A stretch of DNA of 14,371 nt from an uncultured Clostridia bacterium (GCA_948805675.1 CAQIBN010000020.1:1-14371), one strand, 5' to 3'. Positions 1 to 6,655 are shown, counted from the stretch's first letter. The notes: a model not told the origin generated them from the sequence alone. Translations and numbers: made by a program.

Positions 1-186
1 CTTTTTCATTTTATCAAATTCTTTTATATAAGTTAGTTCGTTTTTCTTACACCAAAAATTAAGATGTGTTCTTGTAGGGTCAATATCTTTATTAGAATGA
101 CCTTTTGACCTTCTATCATTGTGAATGTATGACCCTTGTGCATTCACTCTTGTTAATTTATCATTTCTTATAATAGCATAGCTCAT
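1..186 (-). CDS. MobV/Pre-family relaxase, N-terminal part (cut by window edge)
   Basis: The first 62 codons of a gene that runs off the left edge on the minus strand. The N-terminus MSYAIIRNDKL, then YIHNDRRSKGHSNKDID with PTRTHLNF, is the typical start of MobV (Pre/Mob plasmid recombination) relaxases, which nick the origin of transfer of mobilizable plasmids and integrated mobilizable elements. The H-N-D-R motif and the D-I-D-P-x-R-x-x-L-N block are the conserved motif-I region of this family. The start is fixed by an AGGAGGTG ribosome site (196-203) ten bases upstream. The catalytic histidine region and C-terminus are outside the window, so I cannot say whether the gene is intact. Its presence marks positions 1 to about 1200 as mobile DNA. 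Confidence 0.85.
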   Translation of the reverse strand, partial: MSYAIIRNDKLTRVNAQGSYIHNDRRSKGHSNKDIDPTRTHLNFWCKKNELTYIKEFDKMKK

Positions 187-221
187 ATCTTCTTGCACCT
201 CCTTTTTGCTCAAGATATTCT

Positions 222-1094
222 TTGAATTATGCTCCAAAAAATAAAGAATCTGAAGCGGTTGAGAAAATAATGGATGAAGAAATAGTGCAATATGTTGAAA
301 TAAAAACTGAAAATGAATTCAGTAATTTAATTTACTTTTCGAAATATCTTATTTCATTGTTGGGGGATAGTGAATGGACAGGAGTGTTCTATGGAAGATG
401 TGCTTATTTGTTAGATAGCAAAGAAAATAATATAGAAGATAAGTTTATTGATACTCTTTTAAGAGGAGTAAAAGGAGATTATGTAAGTGAAACAAAAGAT
501 TATAGTTATAATAAAGCCTTTAAAAAGTATTACAATGAGAGGGCTACAATCGTTGTAGGAAAAGATGCTTTAAATCAAAAATCACTAATACAAGCTGTTG
601 AAGAAAAGATGATTCTACAAACAATATATGATACAATCGTATTTTATAATTTAAGAAAGAATAAATATACATATAAAGAATTAAAATCTATATATAATAA
701 TATGCTGTATTACGAAATTGATAAAAGAGTATCAAATTATGGAGAAATAGAAAATATTCTTACAATTCAACATGCTTTTATGAATAGAGAAAAGAGAATT
801 GAATATTTAAGAACGTGTATTGATGAAAAAATAAAAGAAAGAGAAACATATCTTCAAGATAAAATATCTTTATTTACTTTATTGCTGAGTGCTGGACCTA
901 TAGTTGATTATATATTGTTTCCAATAATTAATAATATATTACATATAACAGAGATATACGAATACATTATTAAATTAAAAAATAGTTGTATAGGTTATTG
1001 GATAAATACGGATATATTGAAAATGTGTTGTTTTATAATATCGATAGTTGCTATATATTTTATACATAATAAGTTTATTAGAAGAAAATTATAA
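222..1094 (+). CDS. Unknown protein with two C-terminal membrane segments
   Basis: I do not recognise this 290-residue protein. Residues 1-210 are charged and probably helical, with no motif I can name. Residues 211-240 form a hydrophobic segment (FTLLLSAGPIVDYILFPII), and residues 265-283 a second (CCFIISIVAIYF), ending in a basic tail (HNKFIRRKL), so the bulk should be cytoplasmic and anchored by a C-terminal hairpin. The long helix followed by two membrane segments recalls CorA-like topology, but there is no GMN motif, so I do not call it that. The start is uncertain: the longest frame begins at a TTG with no clear ribosome site, and ATG at 270 (residue 17) is the alternative. The frame stays open upstream to 177, overlapping the relaxase gene, so the true 5' end may have been lost at a junction. 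It lies between the relaxase and rpsI and is likely cargo of the mobile element. Confidence 0.6.
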   Translation: MNYAPKNKESEAVEKIMDEEIVQYVEIKTENEFSNLIYFSKYLISLLGDSEWTGVFYGRCAYLLDSKENNIEDKFIDTLLRGVKGDYVSETKDYSYNKAFKKYYNERATIVVGKDALNQKSLIQAVEEKMILQTIYDTIVFYNLRKNKYTYKELKSIYNNMLYYEIDKRVSNYGEIENILTIQHAFMNREKRIEYLRTCIDEKIKERETYLQDKISLFTLLLSAGPIVDYILFPIINNILHITEIYEYIIKLKNSCIGYWINTDILKMCCFIISIVAIYFIHNKFIRRKL

Positions 1095-1110
1095 AATTAA
1101 AAGCTAAAAA

Positions 1111-1160
1111 ACAAGTTGCATCTTACTTGAGTTTTACTCGTATCTTATTTGCATCTTACC
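1111..1160. repeat. Direct repeats near element end (possible recombinase arm sites)
   Basis: TTGCATCTTAC occurs at 1116-1126 and 1149-1159, with a diverged third copy (GTATCTTA) at 1140-1147. A small inverted repeat, GAGT-TTT-ACTC, lies at 1129-1139 between them. The block sits in the non-coding gap between the cargo gene and the rpsI terminator, where an integrated element would have its end. Short repeated arms of this size are typical of tyrosine-recombinase binding sites, but the role here is inference. Confidence 0.35.
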
Positions 1161-1213
1161 AATGAATTCTAGTATAGTTTTATAGCCTTTCATAGAAAGT
1201 TCGAAAATAAAGG

Positions 1214-1250
1214 AAATCTGCTAATCTTAATGACTAGCAGATTTTTATGT
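1214..1250 (-). terminator. Rho-independent terminator of rplM-rpsI
   Basis: AAATCTGCTA (1214-1223) and TAGCAGATTT (1235-1244) form a perfect 10-bp stem with an 11-base loop. It lies 28 bases past the rpsI stop. Both flanks are T-rich in the sense leaving the hairpin (plus strand reads TTTTTATG, minus strand TTCCTTTATTTT), so it may stop transcription from both sides and insulate the operon from the mobile DNA to the left. Confidence 0.75.
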
Positions 1251-1271
1251 TTTATAAAATTTGTTTTGATT

Positions 1272-1679
1272 TTATCTCTTAGAGAATTGTGGAGCTTTTC
1301 TAGCCTTTTTAAGACCGTATTTTTTTCTTTCTTTCATTCTTGGATCTCTTGTTAAGAATCCATTAGATTTTAATGTTGGTCTATATTCTTCATTAGCTTC
1401 AAGTAAAGCTCTTGAAATACCATGACGAATAGCTCCTGCTTGACCTGTAAATCCACCACCAATTACTTTACAAATAACATCATATTTGTCTAATGTGTTA
1501 GTTGCTGTTAAAGGTTGTTTAACAATAACTTTTAATGTTTCTGCTCCAAAATATTCATCTATATTTCTTCCATTAATTGTTATAACACCTGTACCTTCAA
1601 CTAATCTAACTCTAGCAATTGATTTTTTTCTTCTTCCTGTACCATAGAACATTATTTTTTCTGATTTTGCTTTAGGCAT
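1272..1679 (-). CDS. rpsI: 30S ribosomal protein S9
   Basis: S9 (uS9) sits in the head of the small subunit and its C-terminal tail reaches the P-site tRNA. The 135-residue product has the usual length and all landmarks: GTGRRKKSIARVRL at residues 14-27, ITINGR, GGGFTGQAGAIRHGISRALL in the middle, DPRMKERKKYGLKKARKAPQ, and the invariant C-terminal SKR whose final arginine touches tRNA. A GGGAGG site lies eight to nine bases before the ATG. It is the second gene of the conserved rplM-rpsI operon, 27 bases after rplM. The 3' end contains a perfect TCTCT/AGAGA inverted repeat (1275-1285), which matters because mobile DNA lies immediately downstream. Confidence 0.98.
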   Translation of the reverse strand: MPKAKSEKIMFYGTGRRKKSIARVRLVEGTGVITINGRNIDEYFGAETLKVIVKQPLTATNTLDKYDVICKVIGGGFTGQAGAIRHGISRALLEANEEYRPTLKSNGFLTRDPRMKERKKYGLKKARKAPQFSKR

Positions 1680-1706
1680 TTTATATTTCCTCCCTTAAAT
1701 TTTAAT

Positions 1707-2141
1707 TTAGAAATTCCAGATTTCTGGTTTTTGTGCGATATTTTCATGTTCGCTACCAGCATAAACTCTTAATTTTTTAATCATTTGTCTTCCTAGACTG
1801 TTTTTAGGAAGCATTCCTTTTATAGCAAGTGTCATTGCTTTTCCAGAATCTTTATTTAACATTTCTCTTGCAGTAGTTTCTTTCATACCACCAATGTATC
1901 CAGAGTGATGTCTATAAATTTTTTGATCTAATTTTTTTCCTGTTAAAACAACTTGGTCACAGTTTAGTATAATTACATGATCACCAGCATCCATATTAGG
2001 AGTATAAGTTGGTTTATGTTTTCCTCTTAATAATTTAGCAGCTTCTGTTGCTACTCTACCTAATGGTTTATTTGTGGCATCGATAATATACCATTTTCTT
2101 TCGATTTCATTTTTCTTTAAACTATATGTAGTGTTATTCAT
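1707..2141 (-). CDS. rplM: 50S ribosomal protein L13
   Basis: L13 (uL13) is an early-assembly protein of the large subunit. Characteristic blocks are ERKWYIIDATNKPLGR near the N-terminus, LRGKHKPTYTPNMDAGDHVIILN, YRHHSGYIGGMKE, and MLPKNSLGRQMIKKLRVYAGSEH near the end. I start it at the ATG at 2141, giving 144 residues, the usual length. A further in-frame ATG at 2165 would add eight residues, but the ribosome site GGAGGG (2153-2158) lies between the two ATGs, eleven bases before the inner one, so the outer ATG cannot be served by it and the added MKWRVFFT is not part of the family. It is first in the rplM-rpsI operon, with its own promoter and leader. Confidence 0.97.
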   Translation of the reverse strand: MNNTTYSLKKNEIERKWYIIDATNKPLGRVATEAAKLLRGKHKPTYTPNMDAGDHVIILNCDQVVLTGKKLDQKIYRHHSGYIGGMKETTAREMLNKDSGKAMTLAIKGMLPKNSLGRQMIKKLRVYAGSEHENIAQKPEIWNF

Positions 2142-2250
2142 GGTAAAAAATACCCTCCATTTCATATTTTAATTTTATTATATTTATATGAAACCTCGTA
2201 AAAACCACCGGGGAGAAGTTTTTAGTTTGGTCATATTACAAATTTATTGC
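2142..2250 (-). promoter_or_regulatory. Structured 5' leader of rplM, probably an L13-type autoregulatory leader
   Basis: About 110 bases separate the promoter from the rplM start. The leader contains a long hairpin (TTTCATAT at 2160-2167 pairing with ATATGAAA at 2186-2193, in plus-strand coordinates) whose edge is next to the GGAGGG ribosome site, and a GC-richer upstream run (CTTCTCCCC on the transcript, around 2211-2219) that could pair with that site. Firmicutes are known to carry an L13 leader at this position in which the ribosomal protein represses its own operon. I could not compare against the family model, so the identity is inference from location and structure. Confidence 0.5.
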
Positions 2251-2256
2251 TTTTCT

Positions 2257-2285
2257 ATTTTATTACAGAAAGTGCTAAAAGTCAA
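2257..2285 (-). promoter_or_regulatory. SigA-type promoter of rplM-rpsI
   Basis: On the minus strand TTGACT (2280-2285) is followed after exactly 17 bases by TAAAAT (2257-2262), close to the housekeeping consensus, placing the transcript start near 2250. It is the only strong minus-strand promoter before rplM. Confidence 0.8.
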
Positions 2286-2381
2286 GAAAAATTTGACAAT
2301 CTTTAAGATAAAGATATGAAATTATTTTTTTGAGGCTTGTATCAAAGGAATATTAAGGGGTATAGGAGTTCTAAATAATGA

Positions 2382-2399
2382 GATTACGTTGATTACGTT
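2382..2399. repeat. Perfect 9-bp tandem repeat
   Basis: GATTACGTT occurs twice without a gap in the intergenic space between the divergent rplM and sigma-factor transcripts. The remainder of 2286-2590 is AT-rich and I see no gene in it. The repeat could be a paired regulator site, but it lies about 200 bases before the sigma promoter, so a role is speculative. Confidence 0.4.
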
Positions 2400-2593
2400 G
2401 TAAGTATTGAAATATAAGCATTTCTGTTTTAATTATGTAAAAAATTATTTAGTTTTAAATAGTTATTTATGCAATTTTATATTTTATATAAAATTAATTC
2501 TAAAATTCGAAACATAATTTTAACTTATATAAGTGTACTACATGATTTATAAATTTTTTTCATAGCTTTATACTGCTAAATTATACACTGACA

Positions 2594-2622
2594 TTGAAAA
2601 AACAAATGAATTATGATATTAT
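2594..2622 (+). promoter_or_regulatory. Probable SigA-type promoter of the sigma/VWA operon
   Basis: TTGAAA (2594-2599) and TATTAT (2617-2622) are separated by exactly 17 bases. Transcription would begin near 2629, run through the decayed frame at 2678-2917 and into the sigma-factor gene at 2930. No closer promoter of comparable quality is visible. Confidence 0.6.
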
Positions 2623-2677
2623 TACTAAAATAATATTAGATTAATTGAAGGATAATAAATGTAATATTTAGATATAT

Positions 2678-2917
2678 ATGATTAAAATGAAAAGTATTTA
2701 GATAAAGAAGAAAGTTCCAGAAACATATAGTTTGATATCATATAATACTTTATTAGATGATGTTGTTTTAGAACTTATGAAGAAGAGTCAGATGATTTTA
2801 AGAGATAGTTTAACTTGTTTTGGAGCTTAAAGAAATATCATTGATGGAAATATGCAACTTTGGGAGATTTTTAGAGCAGAAAGGTTAATGGCAAAAGATA
2901 TTGAAATAGAAAGATAA
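2678..2917 (+). pseudogene. Decayed reading frame before the sigma gene
   Basis: One frame reads as plausible protein for 79 codons but is interrupted by TAG at 2699-2701 and TAA at 2828-2830 before ending at 2915-2917. The segments (VPETYSLISYNTLLDDVVLE, then LRDSLTCFGA, then after the stop MQLWEIFRAERLMAKDIEIE) have balanced, protein-like composition rather than the K/N/I runs of random AT-rich DNA. It ends 12 bases before the sigma gene in the same orientation, so it may be a lost first gene of that operon. I do not recognise the family. Chance openness is possible but the residue content argues against it. Confidence 0.5.
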
Positions 2918-2929
2918 TGGAGATATATA

Positions 2930-3865
2930 ATGGAGAATTTAAAAAATAAAAATAAAGAATTAACCACAATATTTAATGAATTTAAAACAAACAATATGGA
3001 TTCATATGATTTCTTTTATAAAGAGTATTATTCTTTAATATATGGAATAGTATTTTCAATATTAAAGAATAAAGAAAATACAGAAGATGTTGTACAAGAA
3101 ATTTTTATGAAAATATATAATCTGGATAAAACAAAACTACCAGAAAAGGCGATTTTAAGCTGGATTTATACAGTTAGTAAAAATGAAACTTTTAATTATT
3201 TAAGAAAAAAGAAACAAGAAGTTAATATAGATGATATTTATGAGCTTAAAGAGGAGTCAAGTGAAATAGAAGAAATAATAGATATTAATACATATAATAA
3301 AATAATTAGTGGTTTAACTGAAAAAGAAAGAGAAATTGTTTCTTTAAAGATATTATCTAATCTAACATTTAAAAAAATCGGGCAAATGTTACAAATGCCA
3401 ACAGCAACTGTTCAATGGAAATACTATAAAGCAGTAAATTCACTAAAAATATCATTGGGAAATTTAGCTTTATCTATAATTACATTTATATTCTTAATTG
3501 TAAGAAAAGAAAATTTAAAAAGTATAGATAGTAAAAATGAAGAAAAAAAACAAAATTCAAATTTGGATTCTTCACAAGATAAAAAGCAAGATTCAGAACA
3601 TAAAGTAAATATTGAATCTAATGTAACAAATGATAACTTGAAACAAGAAGCAGATAAATCACAAGAATTAATTGATAGTAATCTGAATGAGATTTTTAAT
3701 GTACCTACAGGAAATATGTCAAGCTTTAGTGATAAATCAACTTCTGTAGATGTAATTCAGCAAGTTTCAATAGGACTTAGTGGAATATTTTTAATTATTT
3801 CTATAATTTTTGCAATTTTTTTCTGTAAACACCAACAAAAAAGAAATAAAAAAACATCTAAATAA
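2930..3865 (+). CDS. ECF-like sigma-70 factor with a C-terminal two-pass membrane domain
   Basis: Residues 26-95 form sigma region 2, including TEDVVQEIFMKIY (core polymerase binding) and SWIYTVSKNETFNYLRKKK (-10 recognition). Residues 122-175 form region 4, with LTEKEREIVSLKIL and the helix-turn-helix FKKIGQMLQMPTATVQWKYYKAV. An ordinary ECF factor would end here, at about 175 residues. This one continues: a hydrophobic segment (175-191), a polar Lys/Asn/Ser/Asp/Gln-rich stretch of about 85 residues (192-278), a second hydrophobic segment (280-299) and a basic tail (KHQQKRNKK). The predicted topology puts the sigma domains and basic tail in the cytoplasm and the polar loop outside. A GGAG site seven bases upstream sets the start. 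It is followed after 43 bases by the VWA gene, apparently co-transcribed. I infer a membrane-tethered sigma factor released or opened by a signal; no separate anti-sigma gene is visible nearby. Confidence 0.85.
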   Translation: MENLKNKNKELTTIFNEFKTNNMDSYDFFYKEYYSLIYGIVFSILKNKENTEDVVQEIFMKIYNLDKTKLPEKAILSWIYTVSKNETFNYLRKKKQEVNIDDIYELKEESSEIEEIIDINTYNKIISGLTEKEREIVSLKILSNLTFKKIGQMLQMPTATVQWKYYKAVNSLKISLGNLALSIITFIFLIVRKENLKSIDSKNEEKKQNSNLDSSQDKKQDSEHKVNIESNVTNDNLKQEADKSQELIDSNLNEIFNVPTGNMSSFSDKSTSVDVIQQVSIGLSGIFLIISIIFAIFFCKHQQKRNKKTSK

Positions 3866-3908
3866 TATGAAGAGGAAATTCTTTAAAATTATTTAGGAGG
3901 AATTTATT

Positions 3909-5678
3909 ATGAATAAAAAAATAAAAGTATTAGTAGGAATGCTAGCTGTAATACTAATTATTAGTATTATAGTAGTAGGTTATTATTTAAAAAATTTAAG
4001 TAATAGTGTAACAAAAGCTAAAATTGATGATTGGAAATATTTAAGTAAAGATAGTTATGAAGAATATGTAACACAAGGCTACGATTCTACAGGAAGTTTT
4101 TCAATACCTCAGGCACAATCATCAGAATTATCAACCAAAAGTTTAAAAAGTTCATTTGGTTCTAAGAGTGAAAGTAATGTGGGCTTATCAGTGGGAGGCT
4201 CAAAAAATATAGACAATTTTAGAGAAAATATAAAAAATGGATATTTTCCGATTTCTACAGATATTACATATAATGGACTTTTTTATGATTATTATTTTGA
4301 AACAGGAATAAAAAAAGAAAGTGAAGATTTATTTTCTCCATCATATTCTATGGCAATATCAAAAGACCCAGTTTCATTAAAAAATGAATACTACATGACA
4401 GTAGGATTAAATTCGAATATTAAACAAACAGATTTTAAACGTAAGAAACAAAATATTGTTGTTGTATTAGATATTTCTGGTTCTATGAATTCTTCACTTA
4501 AATCATATTATTATGATGAACAAAATAGTTTTTTTTCAAAATTTAAAAAGAATAATAGTAAAATGGAACTTGCAAATGAAGCAGTAAATTTAATGATTGA
4601 TGAATTAAATGATGATGATAGATTTGGAATGGTATTATTTGATAATGGTGCATATTTAGGTAAACCATTAAGTTTAATAAAAGATACAGATATAGAAGCA
4701 ATAAAAGAACATATTTTAGAAATAGAACCTAGAGGTGGAACAAATTTTGAAGCTGGATATAAAAAAGGTACAAATTTATTTGATAAAGAATTATTAAATG
4801 ATAAAGAATATGATAATAGAATAATTGTAATTACTGATGCTATGCCAAATATAGGAACAACTAATAAAAGTGATTTATTAAAATATATAGAATCAAATTC
4901 AAAAACTGGTATATATACAAGTTTTATAGGAGTAGGTGTAGACTTTAATACAGAAGTTATAGAAAGTATATCAAATGTTAGAGGTGCAAATTATTATTCA
5001 ATTAGTAGTAATGAGCAATTTAAAAAAATATTAAGTGAAGATTTCGAATATATGGTTACCCCATTAGTATTTGATTTAAACTTAAGTTTTGAATCTGAAG
5101 GATATGATATAGAAAAAATATATGGAACAGATTCAGATGATAAATCTTCTGGTAATATTATGAAAGTAAATACTTTATTTCCATCAAGTACAAATGAGAA
5201 TTCAGAGTCTAAAGGTGGAGTAATATTATTAAAATTAAAGAAAAAAGACAATAGTACAGATAATAAAATTAATTTAAAGGTCTTATATACAGATAGAGAT
5301 GGAAATAATCATTCAAATTCACAAGAAATAGAATTTAACAAAGATGAGGAATTTTATGAAAATACAGGGATTAGAAAGGCAATAGCATTAACTAGATATG
5401 CAAATACATTAAAGTCATGGATTTTATATGAAAGAACTAATAAAGATGAAAGATTCTATATAAATGAGAATGTAGGAATATTGGATTGTGATTATGTAAA
5501 AAAAGATGTACAAAGAATTTTAGGCGAAAATGAAAGAGTATCTGTGAAACTTACAGTAAGCGAAGAATATGAAGATAATTTTAGAAATATTAAATATTAT
5601 TTAGAAAACGAAAAAAATGAGCTTAAAGATGAGGATTTAAAAAAAGAGATAGATTTATTAGATATATTAATTAACTAA
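3909..5678 (+). CDS. Membrane-anchored VWA-domain protein (YfbK-like layout)
   Basis: Residues 8-28 form an uncleaved-looking N-terminal membrane anchor after MNKKIK, so the remaining 560 residues should lie outside the membrane. A segment at 95-135 (VGGSKNIDNFRENIKNGYFP, then TDITYNGLFYDYYFETG) resembles the region preceding the VWA domain in YfbK-type proteins. The VWA domain spans about 180-375 and has a complete metal-ion-dependent adhesion site: D188-x-S190-x-S192, T278 in RGGTNFEAG and D310 in VITDAMPN. The C-terminal part includes GIRKAIALTRYANTLKSWI (487-505), again as in YfbK-like proteins. An AGGAGG site eight bases upstream sets the start. It is the second gene of the sigma operon, so it is the natural candidate sensor, partner or regulated product of that sigma factor. 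Ligand and exact role are unknown. Confidence 0.85.
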   Translation: MNKKIKVLVGMLAVILIISIIVVGYYLKNLSNSVTKAKIDDWKYLSKDSYEEYVTQGYDSTGSFSIPQAQSSELSTKSLKSSFGSKSESNVGLSVGGSKNIDNFRENIKNGYFPISTDITYNGLFYDYYFETGIKKESEDLFSPSYSMAISKDPVSLKNEYYMTVGLNSNIKQTDFKRKKQNIVVVLDISGSMNSSLKSYYYDEQNSFFSKFKKNNSKMELANEAVNLMIDELNDDDRFGMVLFDNGAYLGKPLSLIKDTDIEAIKEHILEIEPRGGTNFEAGYKKGTNLFDKELLNDKEYDNRIIVITDAMPNIGTTNKSDLLKYIESNSKTGIYTSFIGVGVDFNTEVIESISNVRGANYYSISSNEQFKKILSEDFEYMVTPLVFDLNLSFESEGYDIEKIYGTDSDDKSSGNIMKVNTLFPSSTNENSESKGGVILLKLKKKDNSTDNKINLKVLYTDRDGNNHSNSQEIEFNKDEEFYENTGIRKAIALTRYANTLKSWILYERTNKDERFYINENVGILDCDYVKKDVQRILGENERVSVKLTVSEEYEDNFRNIKYYLENEKNELKDEDLKKEIDLLDILIN

Positions 5679-5774
5679 CTATTAGTAAATATAAAAATAT
5701 AGCAATAGTATTGATATTAGAGCCAATTGAAAAGAAATTTGATAAGCTATGGAAATGGGTAAAACTTTTAACAA

Positions 5775-5808
5775 AATAAATGTTGTTTTTATAACAACAT
5801 TTATTTTT
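5775..5808 (+). terminator. Strong terminator of the sigma/VWA operon
   Basis: AATAAATGTTGTT (5775-5787) and AACAACATTTATT (5793-5805) form a perfect 13-bp stem with a five-base loop, ending in a T run. It closes the sigma/VWA operon. From 5809 to 5927 the DNA is AT-rich with nothing I can name. Confidence 0.9.
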
Positions 5809-5927
5809 AAAATATTTTAGTAAATAATGCTTGTTAACTTATTTTATATTAATATTCTTCTATTAGATAAACTTGGTATTAAATTTATATTAAGTATTAA
5901 CAAAAGCATAAAAATTTAAAAAATGTA

Positions 5928-5956
5928 TTGACTTTTATAAAAAAATAATATATTAT
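5928..5956 (+). promoter_or_regulatory. SigA-type promoter of infC-rpmI-rplT
   Basis: TTGACT (5928-5933) and TATTAT (5951-5956) have exactly 17 bases between them. Transcription would begin near 5963, giving a leader of roughly 175 bases before infC. Confidence 0.85.
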
Positions 5957-5962
5957 TATATA

Positions 5963-6120
5963 GTCAAAAAAGAAGAAGCTAAATCACTTCTCACCTTATC
6001 ATATAGAAAAAGGTTAGTAAATATGTTTTGATAGATTATATTTTAAATATTATCTATTTATTATGAATATATATTTATTGTATGAGAAGGATTGGCAAGA
6101 CTAGGTCAATCTTTTTAATT
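5963..6120 (+). promoter_or_regulatory. infC leader with transcription attenuator (L20-leader type)
   Basis: The leader ends in a hairpin: AAGGATTGGC (6087-6096) pairs with GTCAATCTTT (6105-6114, with G-U pairs) and runs into TTTTT, the form of an intrinsic terminator placed before the gene. An upstream segment CTTCTCA (5987-5993) is fully complementary to TGAGAAG (6083-6089), which overlaps the base of the terminator stem, so the two pairings compete. In Firmicutes the infC-rpmI-rplT leader is known to be controlled by L20 through premature termination; the position and the alternative pairings here fit that. Which conformation L20 favours cannot be read from the sequence. Confidence 0.75.
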
Positions 6121-6139
6121 TTTATTGGAGGTGTTTTAT

Positions 6140-6655
6140 ATAAAACAAGAATTACCTATTAATGAGCAAATAAGAGCGAAAGAGGTTCAGTTAATAGATG
6201 AAGAAGGAAAGAAAAATGGACCCATTTCATTAAAAGAAGCATTAGATATCGCTTATGAAAAAAAATTAGATTTAGTATTAGTTGCTCCAAATGCACAGCC
6301 ACCAGTTTGTAAAATAATGAACTATGGTAAATATAAATTCGAGCAAGCTAAAAGAGAAAAAGAAGCAAGGAAAAAACAAAAGACATTAGAAACAAAAGAA
6401 ATAAGAATTACACCTAATATTGAACAACATGATTTTGAATTCAAAGCAAAAAATGCAAGAAAGTTTATAGAAGATGGAAATAAAGTAAAAATAACTGTTA
6501 AATTTAGAGGAAGAGAATTAAACTATGTAAAATTAGGAGAAGAGACTCTAAATAAATTTATAGAAGACTTATCAGATATTTCATCTCCTGAAAAAAAGCC
6601 AATATTAGAAGGAAAAAATATGTTTATAATATTAGCTAAGAAAAGTGAAAAATAA
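6140..6655 (+). CDS. infC: Translation initiation factor IF-3, probably starting at AUA
   Basis: IF-3 binds the 30S subunit, keeps it free of 50S and checks start codon and initiator tRNA. The N-terminal domain runs from KQELPINEQIRAKEVQLIDEEG through DLVLVAPNAQPPVCKIMNYGKYKFE, followed by a lysine-rich linker and the C-terminal domain with EIRITPNIEQHDFEFKAKNARKF and VKITVKFRGRE. There is no ATG near the 5' end. The ribosome site GGAGGTG lies at 6127-6133 and the first codon at proper distance is ATA at 6140, which begins the protein exactly where family members begin (M-K-Q-E-L). A TTG at 6125 is in frame but precedes and overlaps the ribosome site. infC genes are known for non-AUG starts through which IF-3 limits its own synthesis. 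The product would be 171 residues, normal for the family. Confidence 0.95.
   Translation: MKQELPINEQIRAKEVQLIDEEGKKNGPISLKEALDIAYEKKLDLVLVAPNAQPPVCKIMNYGKYKFEQAKREKEARKKQKTLETKEIRITPNIEQHDFEFKAKNARKFIEDGNKVKITVKFRGRELNYVKLGEETLNKFIEDLSDISSPEKKPILEGKNMFIILAKKSEK

Noticed and set aside
2142..2165. Upstream in-frame ATG for rplM
   Set aside because: The ribosome site lies inside this extension and the added residues are not part of L13.
4994..5251. Antisense frame inside the VWA gene
   Set aside because: It overlaps well-supported coding sequence, has no ribosome site and its composition is that of a reversed AT-rich gene.
6125..6139. TTG (6125) or GTG (6131) as infC start
   Set aside because: Both precede or overlap the GGAGGTG ribosome site, and the family N-terminus begins at the ATA at 6140.
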